Source: Gadus chalcogrammus
Taxonomy: Eukaryota; Chordata; Actinopteri; Gadiformes; Gadidae
Direction: 5' to 3'
DNA length: 64,000 nt
Assembly (NCBI RefSeq): GCF_026213295.1
Contig: NC_079419.1
Coordinates: forward strand, 21,641,180 to 21,705,179
Below the pieces are notes generated by a model. That model was not told where the DNA came from, searched no databases, and was given only the letters and a program-made list of their open reading frames with translations. The stretch's first letter is position 1, and every line of letters starts with the position of its first letter. Of the stretch, positions 1 to 11,412 are shown piece by piece. Position numbers and translations under genes: made by a program.

Positions 1-497
1 GGACGAGTCAACGAATACATCGCGCCAAAAATGTTAACATTTCGCCCAACCCTTTTAGCTAGAACAACTGCAAACGTACAGTGTGCATGTCTAATGGGTC
101 CATGGTGCATAAGTATGGCGAGTGGATAGTGCCGTTACTCGCGTTGTCAGTGTGTGGTGGTTCAACGCTTACAACGCGTCAACGCGCCAACGCAGCTAGA
201 TGAGTCCATGTCCATGCAAGTGAACGGAGCGTTCCCTCTTCGTCATAACTATCAAACCAAACATCCTTCACATTCACCGAGCGAACATTATGAAAGTAAA
301 ATGCACATTTCTCGCTAAAAACGTTTCCATAAACGCATTTAATGGCGTAACTATGTTACTATTTCCACCCAGAATGAAGAAAGATGTCGGCCGTGGCTGC
401 GCTGGAGTCCCGAGGGAAACCCAAACGCCGCCGTGTTTGGGTGCATGATAGAGTTTAGATCGGGTTAGATTAAATAATCTTGGATATAAATAACGAT
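1..497. other. Non-coding repeat sequence left of the Rex3 insertion
   Basis: No gene is visible. The stretch continues beyond the Rex3 fragment at 1137-1608. It contains one copy of a 185-bp repeat (209-393). Its first 85 bases share short blocks (GGACGAGTCAA, ACTGCAAACGTACA) in direct orientation with 12737-12793, so both sides of the large inverted-repeat element may carry related repeat DNA. Confidence 0.5.
209..393 (+). repeat. 185-bp direct repeat, copy 1
   Basis: Near-identical to 1252-1436, with only a handful of mismatches. Its core, with the landmark ACATTTCTCGCTA, resembles the 137-bp tandem unit at 47974-48385, so it belongs to a dispersed monomer family. No reading frame is present. 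Confidence 0.85.
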
Positions 498-1124
498 CTC
501 ATCTCATCTCATCGTCATCCGCTTATCCGGGGTCGGGTCGCGGGGGGAGCAGCTCAAGCAGGGGGCTCCAGACTTCCCTTTCCCGGGCCACATTGACCAG
601 CTCTGACGGGGGGATCCCGAGGCGTTCCCAAGCCAGTGTTGAGATATAATCTCTCCACCTAGTCCTGGGTCTTCCCCGAGGTCTCCTCCCCACTGGACGT
701 GCCTGAAACACCTCCCAAGGGAGGCGCCCAGTGGGCATCCTTGCCAGATGCCCGAACCACCTCAGCTGACTCCTTTCTAAGTAAAGGAGCAGCGGCTCTA
801 ATCCGAGTTCCTCACGGATGACTGAGCTTCTCACCCTATCCCGAGACGCCAGCCACCCTTCTGAGAAAACTCATCTCGGCCGCTTGTACCCGCGATCTCG
901 TCCTTTCGGTCATCACCCAACCCTCATGACCATAGGTGAGGATAGGAACAAAGATCGAGCTTTGCCTTGCGGCTCAGCTCTCTTTTCGTAACAACGGTGC
1001 GGTAAAGCGAACGCAATACCGCCCCCGCTGCCTCGATTCTCCGGCCAATCTCACGCTCCATAGTACCCTCACTCGGGAACAAGACCCTGAGGTACTTGAA
1101 CTCCTTCACTTGGGCTAAGGACTC
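498..1124 (-). mobile_element. Rex3-type (RTE clade) LINE, 5'-truncated fragment
   Basis: The 3' end lies on the left and carries the GATGA-repeat tail and the very short 3' UTR that are characteristic of teleost Rex3. A 12-bp target-site duplication (ATAAATAACGAT) is visible at 486-497 and 1125-1136, which fixes both ends. Only the last ~0.6 kb of the element was integrated, the usual outcome of target-primed reverse transcription. It sits between the two copies of the 185-bp repeat. The family name is recalled from teleost repeats, not searched. Confidence 0.85.
524..1110 (-). pseudogene. Rex3 reverse transcriptase C-terminal remnant
   Basis: On the minus strand, about 1110-925 encodes a stretch with FKYLRVLF and KRELSRKAKL, and 834-524 encodes the C-terminal tail with LRWFGHLARMP and RPRGRPRTRWRD, both typical of the end of Rex3/RTE ORF2. 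The frame is lost between about 840 and 925. No endonuclease or catalytic RT motifs remain, so the piece cannot be active. It ends near the GATGA tail. A dead 5'-truncated copy is the simplest reading. Confidence 0.8.
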
Positions 1125-1251
1125 ATAAATAACGATAATCGGGTTAAATAACTTCACATGGTGTGTCTGGTGTGTTTCCAGCATTCGTAGTGTTGATCAG
1201 CAGAGAAATAGTCCGCCAAGACGTTGAGGTTGCATAGCAACCAGAGACTCT

Positions 1252-1436
1252 GTCCATGCAAGTGAACGGAGCGTTCACTCTTCGTCATAACTATCAAACC
1301 AAACATCCTTCACATTCACCGAGCGAACATTATGAAAGTAAAATGCACATTTCTCGCTAGAAATGTTTCCATAAACGCATTTAATGGCGTAACTATGTTA
1401 CTATTTCCACCCAGAATAAAGAAAGATGTCGGCCGT
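1252..1436 (+). repeat. 185-bp direct repeat, copy 2
   Basis: Second copy of the repeat at 209-393, in the same orientation. The sequence from 1437 to 1608 is GC-richer, with no gene and no counterpart elsewhere in the window. Confidence 0.85.
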
Positions 1437-1608
1437 ATGCTTCTGTGCAAGGGTCACTACTCTCTGCCAGTGACGTCGGGTCAAACTCCACGCTGATTGG
1501 CTATCGTGGCTAAGCGTCCCGCGTTGGAGCGTTGAAAGTTCAATTTTCTGAACTCCGGGCGTTGGTGCGTTGGGCGTGTTACTGCGTTTACGTGCGTAAT
1601 TACGTATT

Positions 1609-2010
1609 CAATTTGAACAATTGTGACAGAAATCCAATATAATTGGAACAAACTATACATAAAAAATACTGTAATTGTGTTGTTCTAAATACTTACAAAG
1701 GCATTTCCCTCCTAAACGTCAATGAGTATGTCAGTTTGTTGTTAGGTTAAAGTTAAGTTAAAGTTATTTAGCTCCATTCACCCCTGGCAGGTCAATCATG
1801 AGTTTCCTAATGGCTATTACTATGAAAGTGTCAAATAATATCAGGTTTGATTGCAGTATTGAGATACTCAAGTGATATGTATTTATGCAGATAAGTGAGT
1901 ATGTAGTAGAGAATGATGCACATATAGATCAGTATTTTCCCACTGACTTAACAGGCTTTACCTTGACATTATATTTGCAATGTGCACTTTAGAGAAAATA
2001 ATTGTCTTTT
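1609..2010 (+). repeat. Left inverted repeat arm of the IS3-like element
   Basis: Matches the reverse complement of 11413-11963 along its length apart from short indels. It ends in a pyrimidine tract and splice acceptor (TTTTTTTTCTCCTCATGTGTAG, AG at 2033-2034); similarity continues a few tens of bases into the following exon. The arm is therefore likely to carry a promoter and 5' leader as well as the transposase binding sites. Confidence 0.85.
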
Positions 2011-2034
2011 TCTTTTTTTTCTCCTCATGTGTAG

Positions 2035-3829
2035 ATTGACAGCCAAGTCATATCACTGATAGATGATGCAACTCTGGCAAATTACATTCCCTCCTACGGA
2101 GACCGCATTGCCCTCTTCAATTTTTGCAAAAGTAAAAAGTCCCACCCACAGTGTAAACATGGGCTTCTAGAAAAACTTTTCCTTTCTGACTTATGAAAGT
2201 CAGAAAGGAAAGCACCAATGAAGACACAACTCATGCAGATAAAAGAGCAACTTCGACAACTCGGACAAAGAAACTCAAAACAACTCGAAATGTAGAGATA
2301 GGATGGATTCACAGTGACAAAAACAAAGCCAAACAGGTGAGGGGAAAGCAGGGAGGTGGCACCAGAAAAGTTCAACTGGAAAATGATGCTGGATTAGAAG
2401 AAATCCTTCAAGCGGGAAAGAAACTTTTCTTTCCTGATGGAATATCTCCTAAAGGATCTGAATCCGATTTTGAGTTTGAAGTGTGGGACTTTAAACAGAA
2501 CCGCCTTACTAATGACACTTGCCTGTCCATTGGCACTATGTATGAAACAGTGAGGCTGACAATGTTACGCTTTTACATTGCAACAAAGCCAAAAGAACTT
2601 GAAGATGATGCGAGTGAGACATCAGAAGTGCTCCTTGTCTCAGCTCACAGTGGTTTTGAAAACCATTCAGCAGAAGTACAAGTGGAAGATGTCATTGGTG
2701 ATTTTGATGGAGTCCATTCTGCTTTGGAAATGTCTGTTGTTTCTGAAATAACCTTTGGTCCCATTTATGGTGTTGAAGACGACACGGAGGACACGTTGAT
2801 CTTTGAGGGTTTGACTATGCCTGCCAGTCCAACTCATCCAGAGGAAGTTATAACAATCGCCATACATCATGCTAACACTTTACATGACATGATAACAGCT
2901 TTCTCTGATGCAGATTTTGAACAAAACACTGAAAGTGACGCGCATTCTTCCAGACAACACAGAAGAAGCAGGCAGTGGATCTGGGGTACTGCGAGATGTT
3001 CTCAGCTGCTTCTGGCATGAATTCTACGATCGATGCTCACTCGGTGCAACAGTTAAAGTGCCCTTCATTCGCCATGATTTTCCTGCTGAAACATGGAAGG
3101 CAGTTGGCAGAATCCTTGTGAAAGGCTACGAAGACTGCCAATATTTGCCAAACAAACTTGCCCTCCCCGTCCTTGAACAGGTGCTTTTCAACAATGTGTA
3201 CAGTGATCTTAAAGAACATTTCCTGCACTTTGTGAGCAACCAGGAACGAGAGGTTTTGATAGAAGCGATGACTGATTTTTCCGCAGTTGACTGATGATCT
3301 TGTGGAAGTTCTCAGCCGCTATGGCTGTCGAACAAAGATAACTGCTGATACTCTTCTTTTGATACTTTATGAAATAGCGCACAAAGAACTTATCCAAAAG
3401 CCTATGTTCGTTATTGACTGCTGGAAGGAGATCACCCATCATCATCATCTCTCCCTGTTTCCAGAGGCACTGACAAAGTTGTTCTCTGACCTTCAACCAA
3501 CCACCAAAAAGGTCTGTAAAATGCTCAAATTTGGTACTGATTTGACTACGACACAGAAGGAAGTGGGAAATCATCTTAAGAAATTCATCAGAGAGCTAGA
3601 TGAAAGCAGACTTCAGAAATTTCTGCGATTCTGCACCGGATCTGATCTCGTACTAACAGACAGCCTCCATGTGGAGTTTGTAGAAATGACAGAGTTCACA
3701 AGAAGACCAATTGGGCGCACATGTGGTAACCTTCTGAACATAGCTGACACCTATGAGAACTTCCCAGATTTCCGTTCAGAATTTAATGCAGTTCTGGAAA
3801 GCAATGTCTGGGTAATGGACATTGTTTAG
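2035..3829 (+). pseudogene. SAM-like plus HECT-like domain protein (G2E3-like), frameshifted
   Basis: Three frames carry one protein in order. Bases 2035-2190 encode a SAM-like start (DDATLANYIPSYGDRIALF). Bases 2193-2940 encode an acidic linker region. Bases about 2908-3294 and 3287-3829 encode a HECT-like domain (GSGVLRDVLSCFW; RFCTGSDLV; RRPIGRTCGNLLNIADTY). HECT domains transfer ubiquitin through a cysteine near the C-terminus; the RTC at the position of the usual HTC is the candidate, so an active site is possible but not proven. The frame is broken near 2190 (at a 15-bp palindrome), near 2910-2950 and near 3285-3295, so this copy is dead. The 5' end is the acceptor at 2034 in the inverted-repeat arm; upstream exons were not identified. 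Similar G2E3-like proteins are numerous in fish genomes, which fits transposon carriage. Confidence 0.75.
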
Positions 3830-5522
3830 ATTCCCACAACCAGAACAACAACAATTCACTGTTAAAAGACATGTTCACGTTTCTATGGACAGAATGGCAA
3901 GAAAGAATAAACATTTAGGACCTGCATTAAGCACTTTTGCAGCAGCAGCAATAACTGTGGCAAGCTTCATCACTGCTGTGTGCAGACAGTTATAGATTAT
4001 AATGATACTGTATTTTCGCTACTTTTGTTATTTTTTTGTTAGTAGCACAATAGTGAACCAACCAGGTTAAACATTTCTGTTAACCACCATTGCTTAAAAG
4101 AGAAGCCAGCCCTGCACCTGTCTTGACAGAAACCTAATGTTGTACAAAAGCAAGTTCTTTGTTTGAGTTGGACAAATTCATACGGACATTGTCACAAGCT
4201 AAAAAAATATTCTGGTCGTTGTTTAAGACTGCATTTTTATTGACAAGTAATCTGTACAATAACCCATGACTTTGTATCAGTCACACTTGCAAACTGTCCC
4301 TCTATATGTATGCCATTAATGGGTTTATTTGTATTAAGGTCTTTAAAGTTTGGATATGTGATGACTGCCACAATATCACTTCCAAGTTAGTGAAAGCAAG
4401 TGTTTTATATACAGTAAATCCTGAAGCTATACTGATGTTTTCTCATATTGCCTTGATACCAAGTCTTGTTCATCTACCAAAATGATGATTCATCTTACAG
4501 TATCTTGTTACACTACAAATCTCAGTTGAATCTTAGAATAGTTATTCTGTAGCCATTCGTTGTGTCATGTTGACCGACTAAAAAATTATTTTAGCTGTTT
4601 TTATTTTAGACACTATGATTGTTATTGCACAGACTACACAATGCAGTCTGATAATTGTGTGTTCTTACATTACACACTTGTAAACCATTTTGATAATAGC
4701 AATACCAAAGTGCTGTAATTGTTCATTCTTACTTGTTCTACAGTGTCATGTTCTCAGGTGTTTAGTTAGTCTTAACTCACTACCATAGTACAAGAGTGTC
4801 CAAAGTTTATGGAGGAATTTTTTGGTATTTTGTGATCCTACAGATCATAGTTGAATAGCCAATTTTACCTGAAGTGTTTTTTTTTTCGGTGACTTAATTT
4901 CATATTAAGTCACCGATGTGGAAGATATGTTGTGATAAAGAGGCTATAAGAGAATGACTACGGCTACAAATCTAACTTTTTCTTTTATTTACCATAAAAA
5001 TGTAATCGTATGCTTCATATTCTGAATGGATTATGTATAATGTTTCCTTCAGTAACTGCATTTAGCTCATATGCTCTGTTTTAGCTGAGATACCCAGTAA
5101 AGCCACTTGTGAAAATGTTAAATGCTTCTTTCAAAATTTCAATGTTAGTTTAAAAGTGTTCTTTATTGACCAGCCTATTTTGTCATGAGATTTTACACTG
5201 TTACTATTGGTAATACTTAAACAATGTTTTATTTTTTTAATATGAAGTTGTAATTTTAATAAAAATGTAACCTTTTTCACCACATTTGTATTCATGGTCT
5301 TCGGTTCGGTATGTTGATCTAATGTTGATCAAGCTCCCTATCCATATGGGTAAAAATAAGGTTTAAAATACAGCTGTTTAAGAATGTTACAAAGCATTTT
5401 ATTGATAATCATATTGGATACAAATTTAAGAAAAATATTAGTCCAGCTGGCATGAAAAACAATAGTGAAAGAAGTGTGTGGACAATTTAAACAAGTGAAA
5501 TGCACAATGCATTCAATGAAAC
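3830..5522. other. Non-coding tail of the HECT-like gene
   Basis: No gene. AT-rich. A polyadenylation signal AATAAA lies at 3906-3911, 80 bases after the HECT stop. A 13-bp-stem hairpin lies at 4886-4916 (TCGGTGACTTAAT with a 5-base loop). The rest looks like spacer between the two convergent genes of the element. Confidence 0.5.
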
Positions 5523-6030
5523 CTGTGCCGTGTTCCAATACCGTTACTTCCATGAGTACACTTAAAGGAAGTACACTATCTGCACTATCCGTACTCGCTT
5601 GAGTACGCTATTTTTTCCAGATGTGAGTGCTGTTCCAAATCGAGTACTCTGTGGTGCACTTACCGGAAATGACGATCACGACTGCCGCCGTGGCTCCTCC
5701 CCCGCAATAAACATCCCGCTTTGAACGGTGAACTCTTTACGCCTAGCAGCTATAAAAAGTTATAAAAACTACAAAATGACTATTAATGCAGGCTATGTGG
5801 AAAATGCGCCGACTTTGGCTCAGCCTGGCTCCGCCTCTTCCGCAACGTAGCTAAGATGGCTGCCGTTGAGTACGGGGAGTGTCCTTCGATCCACACTTCA
5901 CGATTAGCCCGTTTTGAGTACGGCATCCAGGTCCTTGAAGTATACTTCATTTCGCCGGATCTGAATTGGACTGCGTACTCAAATTTTGGCTAGTAAGTAC
6001 GGACAGTACGGGTATTGGAACACGGCACAG
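5523..6030. mobile_element. 508-bp inverted-repeat MITE
   Basis: A terminal inverted repeat of at least 20 bp, CTGTGCCGTGTTCCAATACC, lies at 5523-5542 and inverted at 6011-6030. There is no coding capacity. A second, truncated and inverted copy lies at 26521-26810 plus 30042-30088, sharing blocks such as CGGAGCCAGGCTGAGCC and GGATGTTTATTGCGGGGGAG. A target-site duplication is not clear, so the superfamily is left open. It sits in the spacer of the IS3-like element. Confidence 0.8.
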
Positions 6031-6591
6031 AATAGGGCTCTGAAATGACCAATATCAAGTGACTCATTTAAAAGGTACAGTGAATCATTTCGCCAGTAGC
6101 AGGTTACAATTAGCCACCATAAAACAGCTTGAAAAGTAGGTGGAAAGAACAGATTTTATTAAATATCAAACCTGTAATGGTTCTACTGAATTTCTATTGA
6201 TAAATGCACCATTGTAATTTTGACCACTTTTAGCAAAGTTTGGGCAGCAACAAAAACACATTCTTGAAAAGTGTGAAAGAAAAATACAACATCTTGAGTT
6301 AGCTGCAGCACAGCAATACTCGTCCATATAGTGGATTTCATTGATCAAATATTTCCCTGTAGTTCCTCCCTTAACATGATGTATAGATCAGCTGCAGCTA
6401 GTGGATCTGCTGGAGCATCCCATCCTTTCTCTTCCATTAGTAGACAACATAGTTCAAAAACAGTTTGATCGCAAGGAAACTGGCCTTTGGGAGTACACTC
6501 TTCCAAACACATAGTAACCTCCTCCATGGCAATCGGTTTGAGTCTATCCTCAGCACTGTGTAACTCTGGGAACGAGTCCATCACCACTGGC

Positions 6592-9500
6592 TAGGGTTGC
6601 CAACTATCAGAAATTAAAATAAGGGACGCTCACCACGGGCCCGACTCCTGTGGGGCGGGGCACCCGCAGCAGTGGTATGTTTTATTTTGTGCTGGTGTTT
6701 TTAGTAAAGGGTTGATCAAGAAAGGAATTAGTCATACTTAAAGCTTGAAATGCTTTATTATCACATAACATTCTCTTATAAAGTGCAGTCAATTAAATCT
6801 TGAATGAAATCTCTTTGTGTGGCTTGTGCAGCAATGAACTTTTAAAATATAAACTAAATAAACGGAGAACTTCATGTTACTTTTTAAGTGCATAACTATA
6901 GGGACTCTCTTTGAACATTTTTACAAAAAAAAAACAGTACAAATAAACAACAAAAACACTTACAAACTTATGTAAAAAAAGAAAGTGCAAAACATTACTC
7001 CTCCCCTCAAAACTGTTACTTCTTTTTCCAGGTGTACTTCTTGTTACTCCTTGCAGCACTGAGTAACTCTTTGTCTTTCAAAGCGCTGTTGTAAAACTCT
7101 GAACAGGACTGCTCAAAGTTGAGAGTGATCAGCAGCTCACTTCTCATGAGCTCTGTGGAGCACCTATTCCTGCAGTCACTCCATTTGTTGGCCATTCTGG
7201 AGAAGATCCTTTCCACACATCCAGTGGATGCTGGGATGCTCAGGATGTGTCTGGTGATAGACAGCATGTTTGGCAGGTCAGCTACTCGAAAGAGAGCCAC
7301 CAACCTGGCAGCCACACCTTTGGACTTCCATTCATCTTCAGCATCTTCTTTGAGCTTCTTCAGAATGGGTTTTGCTGTGGAGCATTCATCATAAAGTTCA
7401 TCCATGTTGACTTTATGGATGACGTTGAGCTTGGTGGTCACCCTCTCAATGTCAGTAAAGGTCATGGTGCCATGGTGCAGAGAGAGAGGTTGCAGTGAGA
7501 ACAACCAGTAGTCTTCCGAAAAGTTGAACCATTTCTCAACATATGAGAGTGCTGTGTTGAGGAATACAGTAAAATCTGCCCTTGCCATGTCAGCATCAAG
7601 TGGACGGAGACGCTGCAGCTTCAATTTAGTTAAGTAGCCATAGAACTGTTAATCTCGTCTCTGTGTGAGCTTTTGCTTGAAGTTTTCCATGATGGAATAT
7701 AACTCAACACAGGTGGTTTCATCACTCTCCAGCTTCTTTACAACTTCCTCAAAGAGAGAGAGGATATTATTGCAGAAAAGAAGGTAAACCTCCACAATGT
7801 CTCCATCTTCCTCAGTTGAGTCCTCACTGAAATTGAACAATGCTCGAAGTTGTTTGGGACACTCCTCCCCCCAGGCTGATGAAGTACGATTTCAGTGCAA
7901 TCCAGGTTTGCATTAGCCGGGTGATGGCTGGATCAAGGGAGAGCCACCTGGTTGTGACATGTCGCAGAATTTCCTGGAACGCAACATCACAAAACCTACA
8001 AAACTCTTTGAGTGATTCTCTTCGTTTGGCAGATGTGGAAAAGAAGGCATAGACCTTCAGCACAACATTTTCCACATCTACAGTGAGCTGGTCAAGAGCA
8101 TGCTTCACTGTGTTGTGCACAATATGGGCATGGCAGTTTCCTTGCAGCAGATCTTTTTATTACTTCTTCCAGTTGGTGAAGACAGAGTCTTGAATTCCAT
8201 AATTCACATTTGTGTTGTCTGCAGTGCACTAAATGCTGTCACATGATCCAACGATAAGCCAAATTTGTCAAGCGACTGCTCAATGAGAGCTACAATCCCA
8301 GCAGCGGACTCATCTGCATTTTCAATGAAATCCAGCATTTTGTTGGTGACCCCGCATTCTGGACTGAAGTATTGAACAGCAAGGGGGAACATCTTCCTGT
8401 TGCCTTTATTTGATGCATCTGTCTGAATGGAAAATGGGAGGGGTTTATCTGATGTTAGGGCCTTGAGAACATCAGCCACTGCCTTTGGAGCAAGGACATC
8501 TTTAATCACTGCCTCTGCCTTTGTTCTCCCTATACATTTTTTTTACAATTTTTGAATCCAGGAGAACCTTTTGATTCAGTTTATGTGCACAGTCAACACT
8601 GTTGTAGCTGAGGTTGTGTCTGACTGTGTGGTACACCTGTGTCACCTCAGCTGCGGTAATATAGAGAGGAAGAGTGGGATGACATATTGTTGATTAAATT
8701 GAACATTTGTCTGCTCCCTGTCTTATGACTTGAAAAGAAGTCAGGTCATCCAAACAGTTAAACCACACTAATAATATAATTGATGTAATGATCACTGAAC
8801 ACTGCATTCCTCAAAAATATAAAAATTGTGACACAGAATACACAGAAAGCTCTACAAACATTTTTAATCTAGGAAATGTATGTATATTAAAGAATAAAGG
8901 TTTTCTTTTAACAAATGTATTTTTTTATTTATTAACTGTTAATCCATTAGTATGATTTGTTCTTTAAATGGCCATATATAATATTTATATACTTCTGTAT
9001 ATTAAATAAATGGTCGTTCATTCGACTTTTAAAACTCAACATCCTAAACAATCAATCAAACCACAACAGTTTACTAAAATAGGCTCTGCCCATGCACTGC
9101 GATGTTCTGGCAAAAGCACAACCAGATAGGAAATCAATCACAACATAATGTCCCATACCGTATCAACCTCAGGAGATGATTGGGGTATGAAGAACTGTGA
9201 CACTGACGCTTGGGTCTTCTGTGATCTTTCGTGTCTGCAGTGTTGCTCTCCTGTTGCATGCTGTCTGATGTCAGACAGCCCACCGTGCGCCACTGAAAAC
9301 ACTCGTCGACATATTTTACAACTTGCCTTGTAAACATCTCCATTGACGCTGTCCAGCCAAGGATGTGCGTCTTCCCACTCACGTCCGTACTTCTGCAAGC
9401 GTTTACGCTTTTGAGGACGTGGTGGAGTACCGGGTGTAGCGGGCATTTTTAAAAGGCGCGGGTTTTGTGAGCAGCGCCGGTGTGTGGTGTCTGTCGCTAG

Positions 9501-9777
9501 GCAACCGCGACCACCACACGCATGCGCAGACACACAGATGACCGGAGCGGGTCTTGCGTAGATCCCGCCGCGACAATTTTGCTGACCGTAGTATTCCCTG
9601 TGTTTTGTTTTGATCATTATTGTTAGATTTAGTATTTGTGTGTGTGACAGACATGTGTATTGGACATTTATGGAAATACGGAACAAATTGCGTCCCGTAT
9701 TGGTTCAATACGGGACGCAACATTTAATTGCCAAATAAGGGACGATTCCGTATTTTACGGGACGGTTGGCAACCCTA
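6592..9777. mobile_element. hAT DNA transposon inserted in the IS3-like transposase exon
   Basis: Terminal inverted repeats TAGGGTTGCCAAC (6592-6604) and its complement (9765-9777) are flanked by a perfect 8-bp target-site duplication CCACTGGC (6584-6591 and 9778-9785), the hAT hallmark. It carries a hAT transposase gene on the minus strand. It landed in the last exon of the IS3-like transposase, so it is younger than that gene. Confidence 0.95.
7016..9446 (-). pseudogene. hAT transposase with BED-like finger, degenerate
   Basis: The minus strand starts with ATG at 9446: a proline/lysine-rich start followed by a BED-like finger (CKICRRVFSVAHGG and later H residues). After an intron-sized gap come fragments at 8204-8509 (SIQTDASNKGNRKMFP, part of the RNase-H-like core), 7824-8120 (TTRWLSLDPAI), 7649-7840, and 7016-7624. 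The last contains the C-terminal dimerisation region (PASTGCVERIFSRMANKWSD). Frame breaks near 8204, 7830 and 7630 make it inactive unless unseen introns explain them. The family cuts and pastes DNA with 8-bp duplications, agreeing with the flanks of this element. The gap 8510-9137 is AT-rich and without coding signal. Confidence 0.8.
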
Positions 9778-9865
9778 CCACTGGCCGACCCGAACCCACG
9801 TCATTACTTGATCTTGGTCTGATTTTGTGTGAATTCCATGTATGGACAACCTCATCCAGTTCATC

Positions 9866-10416
9866 CTGCAAAGAAAGAAGCACAGTAAATACTCACTACA
9901 AACCTGTGAAATAGGAGGTGTTGGACTACTGCTGCCTCTCTAAATTGAGGCCTAGGTTGCTGCGTCAGCTAAGTCAATATTTAACATATACTGTATACCA
10001 CGCATTTTTGTAAACATCAAGGATAATCAATGTAAAACTTAAAGCAAGGAATGACCAGTTAAAGGAATTTATAATCTCAAGTATAACGCATTGTAACAGT
10101 TATTATAATGCATTATAAATCCATTTTAATATATTACAACTATGAAATGAAGAATACACTATTATCCTTGCAAAAACCATGTCAGTGAGTGACCAGCAAT
10201 GAATTATGAGGTATTATAATACTCGGCCTTATAAGTCATTGAAAAATGCATGATAATGTGATGTTATGATCACTGTTATAAAGCATTTAATGTGTGAGTG
10301 CTTATAAATGTAATTATACAGTGATATATGCAGATTATAACTCATAAGTATGTTAATAATGATTTTCATACTACTTTTATTACCGACTGATTTCATAAGG
10401 CAAGGAAAGATTTGAC
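9866..10416 (-). other. Intron of the IS3-like transposase gene
   Basis: AT-rich sequence with repeated CATTATAA and TTATAA motifs and no reading frame. The minus-strand acceptor is at 9866 (TTTCTTTGCAG). Part of it may be a small degenerate repeat, but I cannot define ends. Confidence 0.5.
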
Positions 10417-11412
10417 GTGAACAAGATTAAGGAAACAGAATTGGATAAGGTTTTTGTCCAAAAAGTCTCCTGTGAAGTGCCCATCATCCTGGAAAGTTTT
10501 AAAAAGGTTCATCCAAAACTGTGCACTCTGTTTGCGGAGGGTACCCCACCATGCCTCAATGTGCTGGTTTGCTGTGCTTCTTCCGTAAAGGAAGCTTTTC
10601 TCCCCTGCAAAACTGACTGCAAAACTGGGTGGTTTCTCCGCAAAAACATCTGCATCTCTTCGACACAGCCATTTTCCGTGCCCCTGTCTGCACGCAACCT
10701 CTCTGGACATCCTTCTATGCTTGAAACTGTCTTGATGAAGTAACTTGCAACCACTTTAGGATCATTATTTGTGGTATAGGCCTCCATCCATAACACATAT
10801 CGGCTAAAACCGTCTATACAGCCATGGATGCAAATGCCATAGGGCTTTAACTTATCATAGCCGTCCATGTGCCAAAGTGCATTTGGCCCTCTGCAGCTGT
10901 ATTGTCGTCTTCTCAAGCGTCGTGCTCGCCTTAATTCGACACCTTGTGGATCAACCAACTTGATAATGCGTCTTATGGTATCTTGGGAAACAACAAATCC
11001 CCGTTGAACTGCGCGAAGATGTAGCCAACGGTACCCCTGCATCTGTCCATAGGTCAAAATCTCATTTTGGACAAAAGCCAGCACTTGGTCCAAGCCAGTC
11101 TGGTTCTTCCTTCTGAACAGACCAAGTATTTTACGAATTCTTTTTAAAGTTCTGATACTAAGTACTATATGATTGCTATGTGCTAAAATCGCAAGTATTT
11201 CCTTGTTACTGAAAGATAGTCTGAAGTAGAGTTTAATTAGCTCATCCAATTCTGGCATTGCAGGCAGTGTTGGGAGCAGTTAAACGTTGCGAGGAACCTT
11301 TTGAAAAAATAGAAGGTGGAAATGTGTTCCGCAGTCTTCAGTCTGCCAGGAGTGCATCATCCATTAGCTCGATGGTGTTGTCAAACTGCACATGAGGAGA
11401 AAGAAAAGAAAA

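Larger units (their letters stand above)
6345..11258 (-). pseudogene. IS3-like DDE integrase/transposase, interrupted and frameshifted
   Basis: Exon 10417-11258 encodes an N-terminal helical region, an HTH_21-like stretch (GYRWLHLRAVQRGFVVSQDT) and an rve catalytic core with GPNALWHMDGYDKLKP (first Asp), RADRGTENG (second Asp) and, in another frame, ANQHIEAWWG (Glu). The frame shifts near 10610-10640 next to a duplicated CAGTTTTGCAG. The final exon starts at 9865 after an acceptor CTTTGCAG and is split by a hAT: part one 9786-9865, part two 6345-6591, reading to a stop at 6345. An intron of ~450 bp (9866-10416) separates the exons. The donor is weak (after CAC). A 5' exon begins at the acceptor in the right inverted repeat near 11390. 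Domain order resembles bacterial IS3 OrfB, hence IS3EU-type; Ginger is the alternative. Catalysis by a DDE triad is known for the family; this copy cannot make a full protein. Confidence 0.8.

Noticed and set aside
2193..3829. HECT-like protein as a host gene
   Set aside because: It lies inside inverted repeats, shares its acceptor with the transposase side, and is frameshifted three times.
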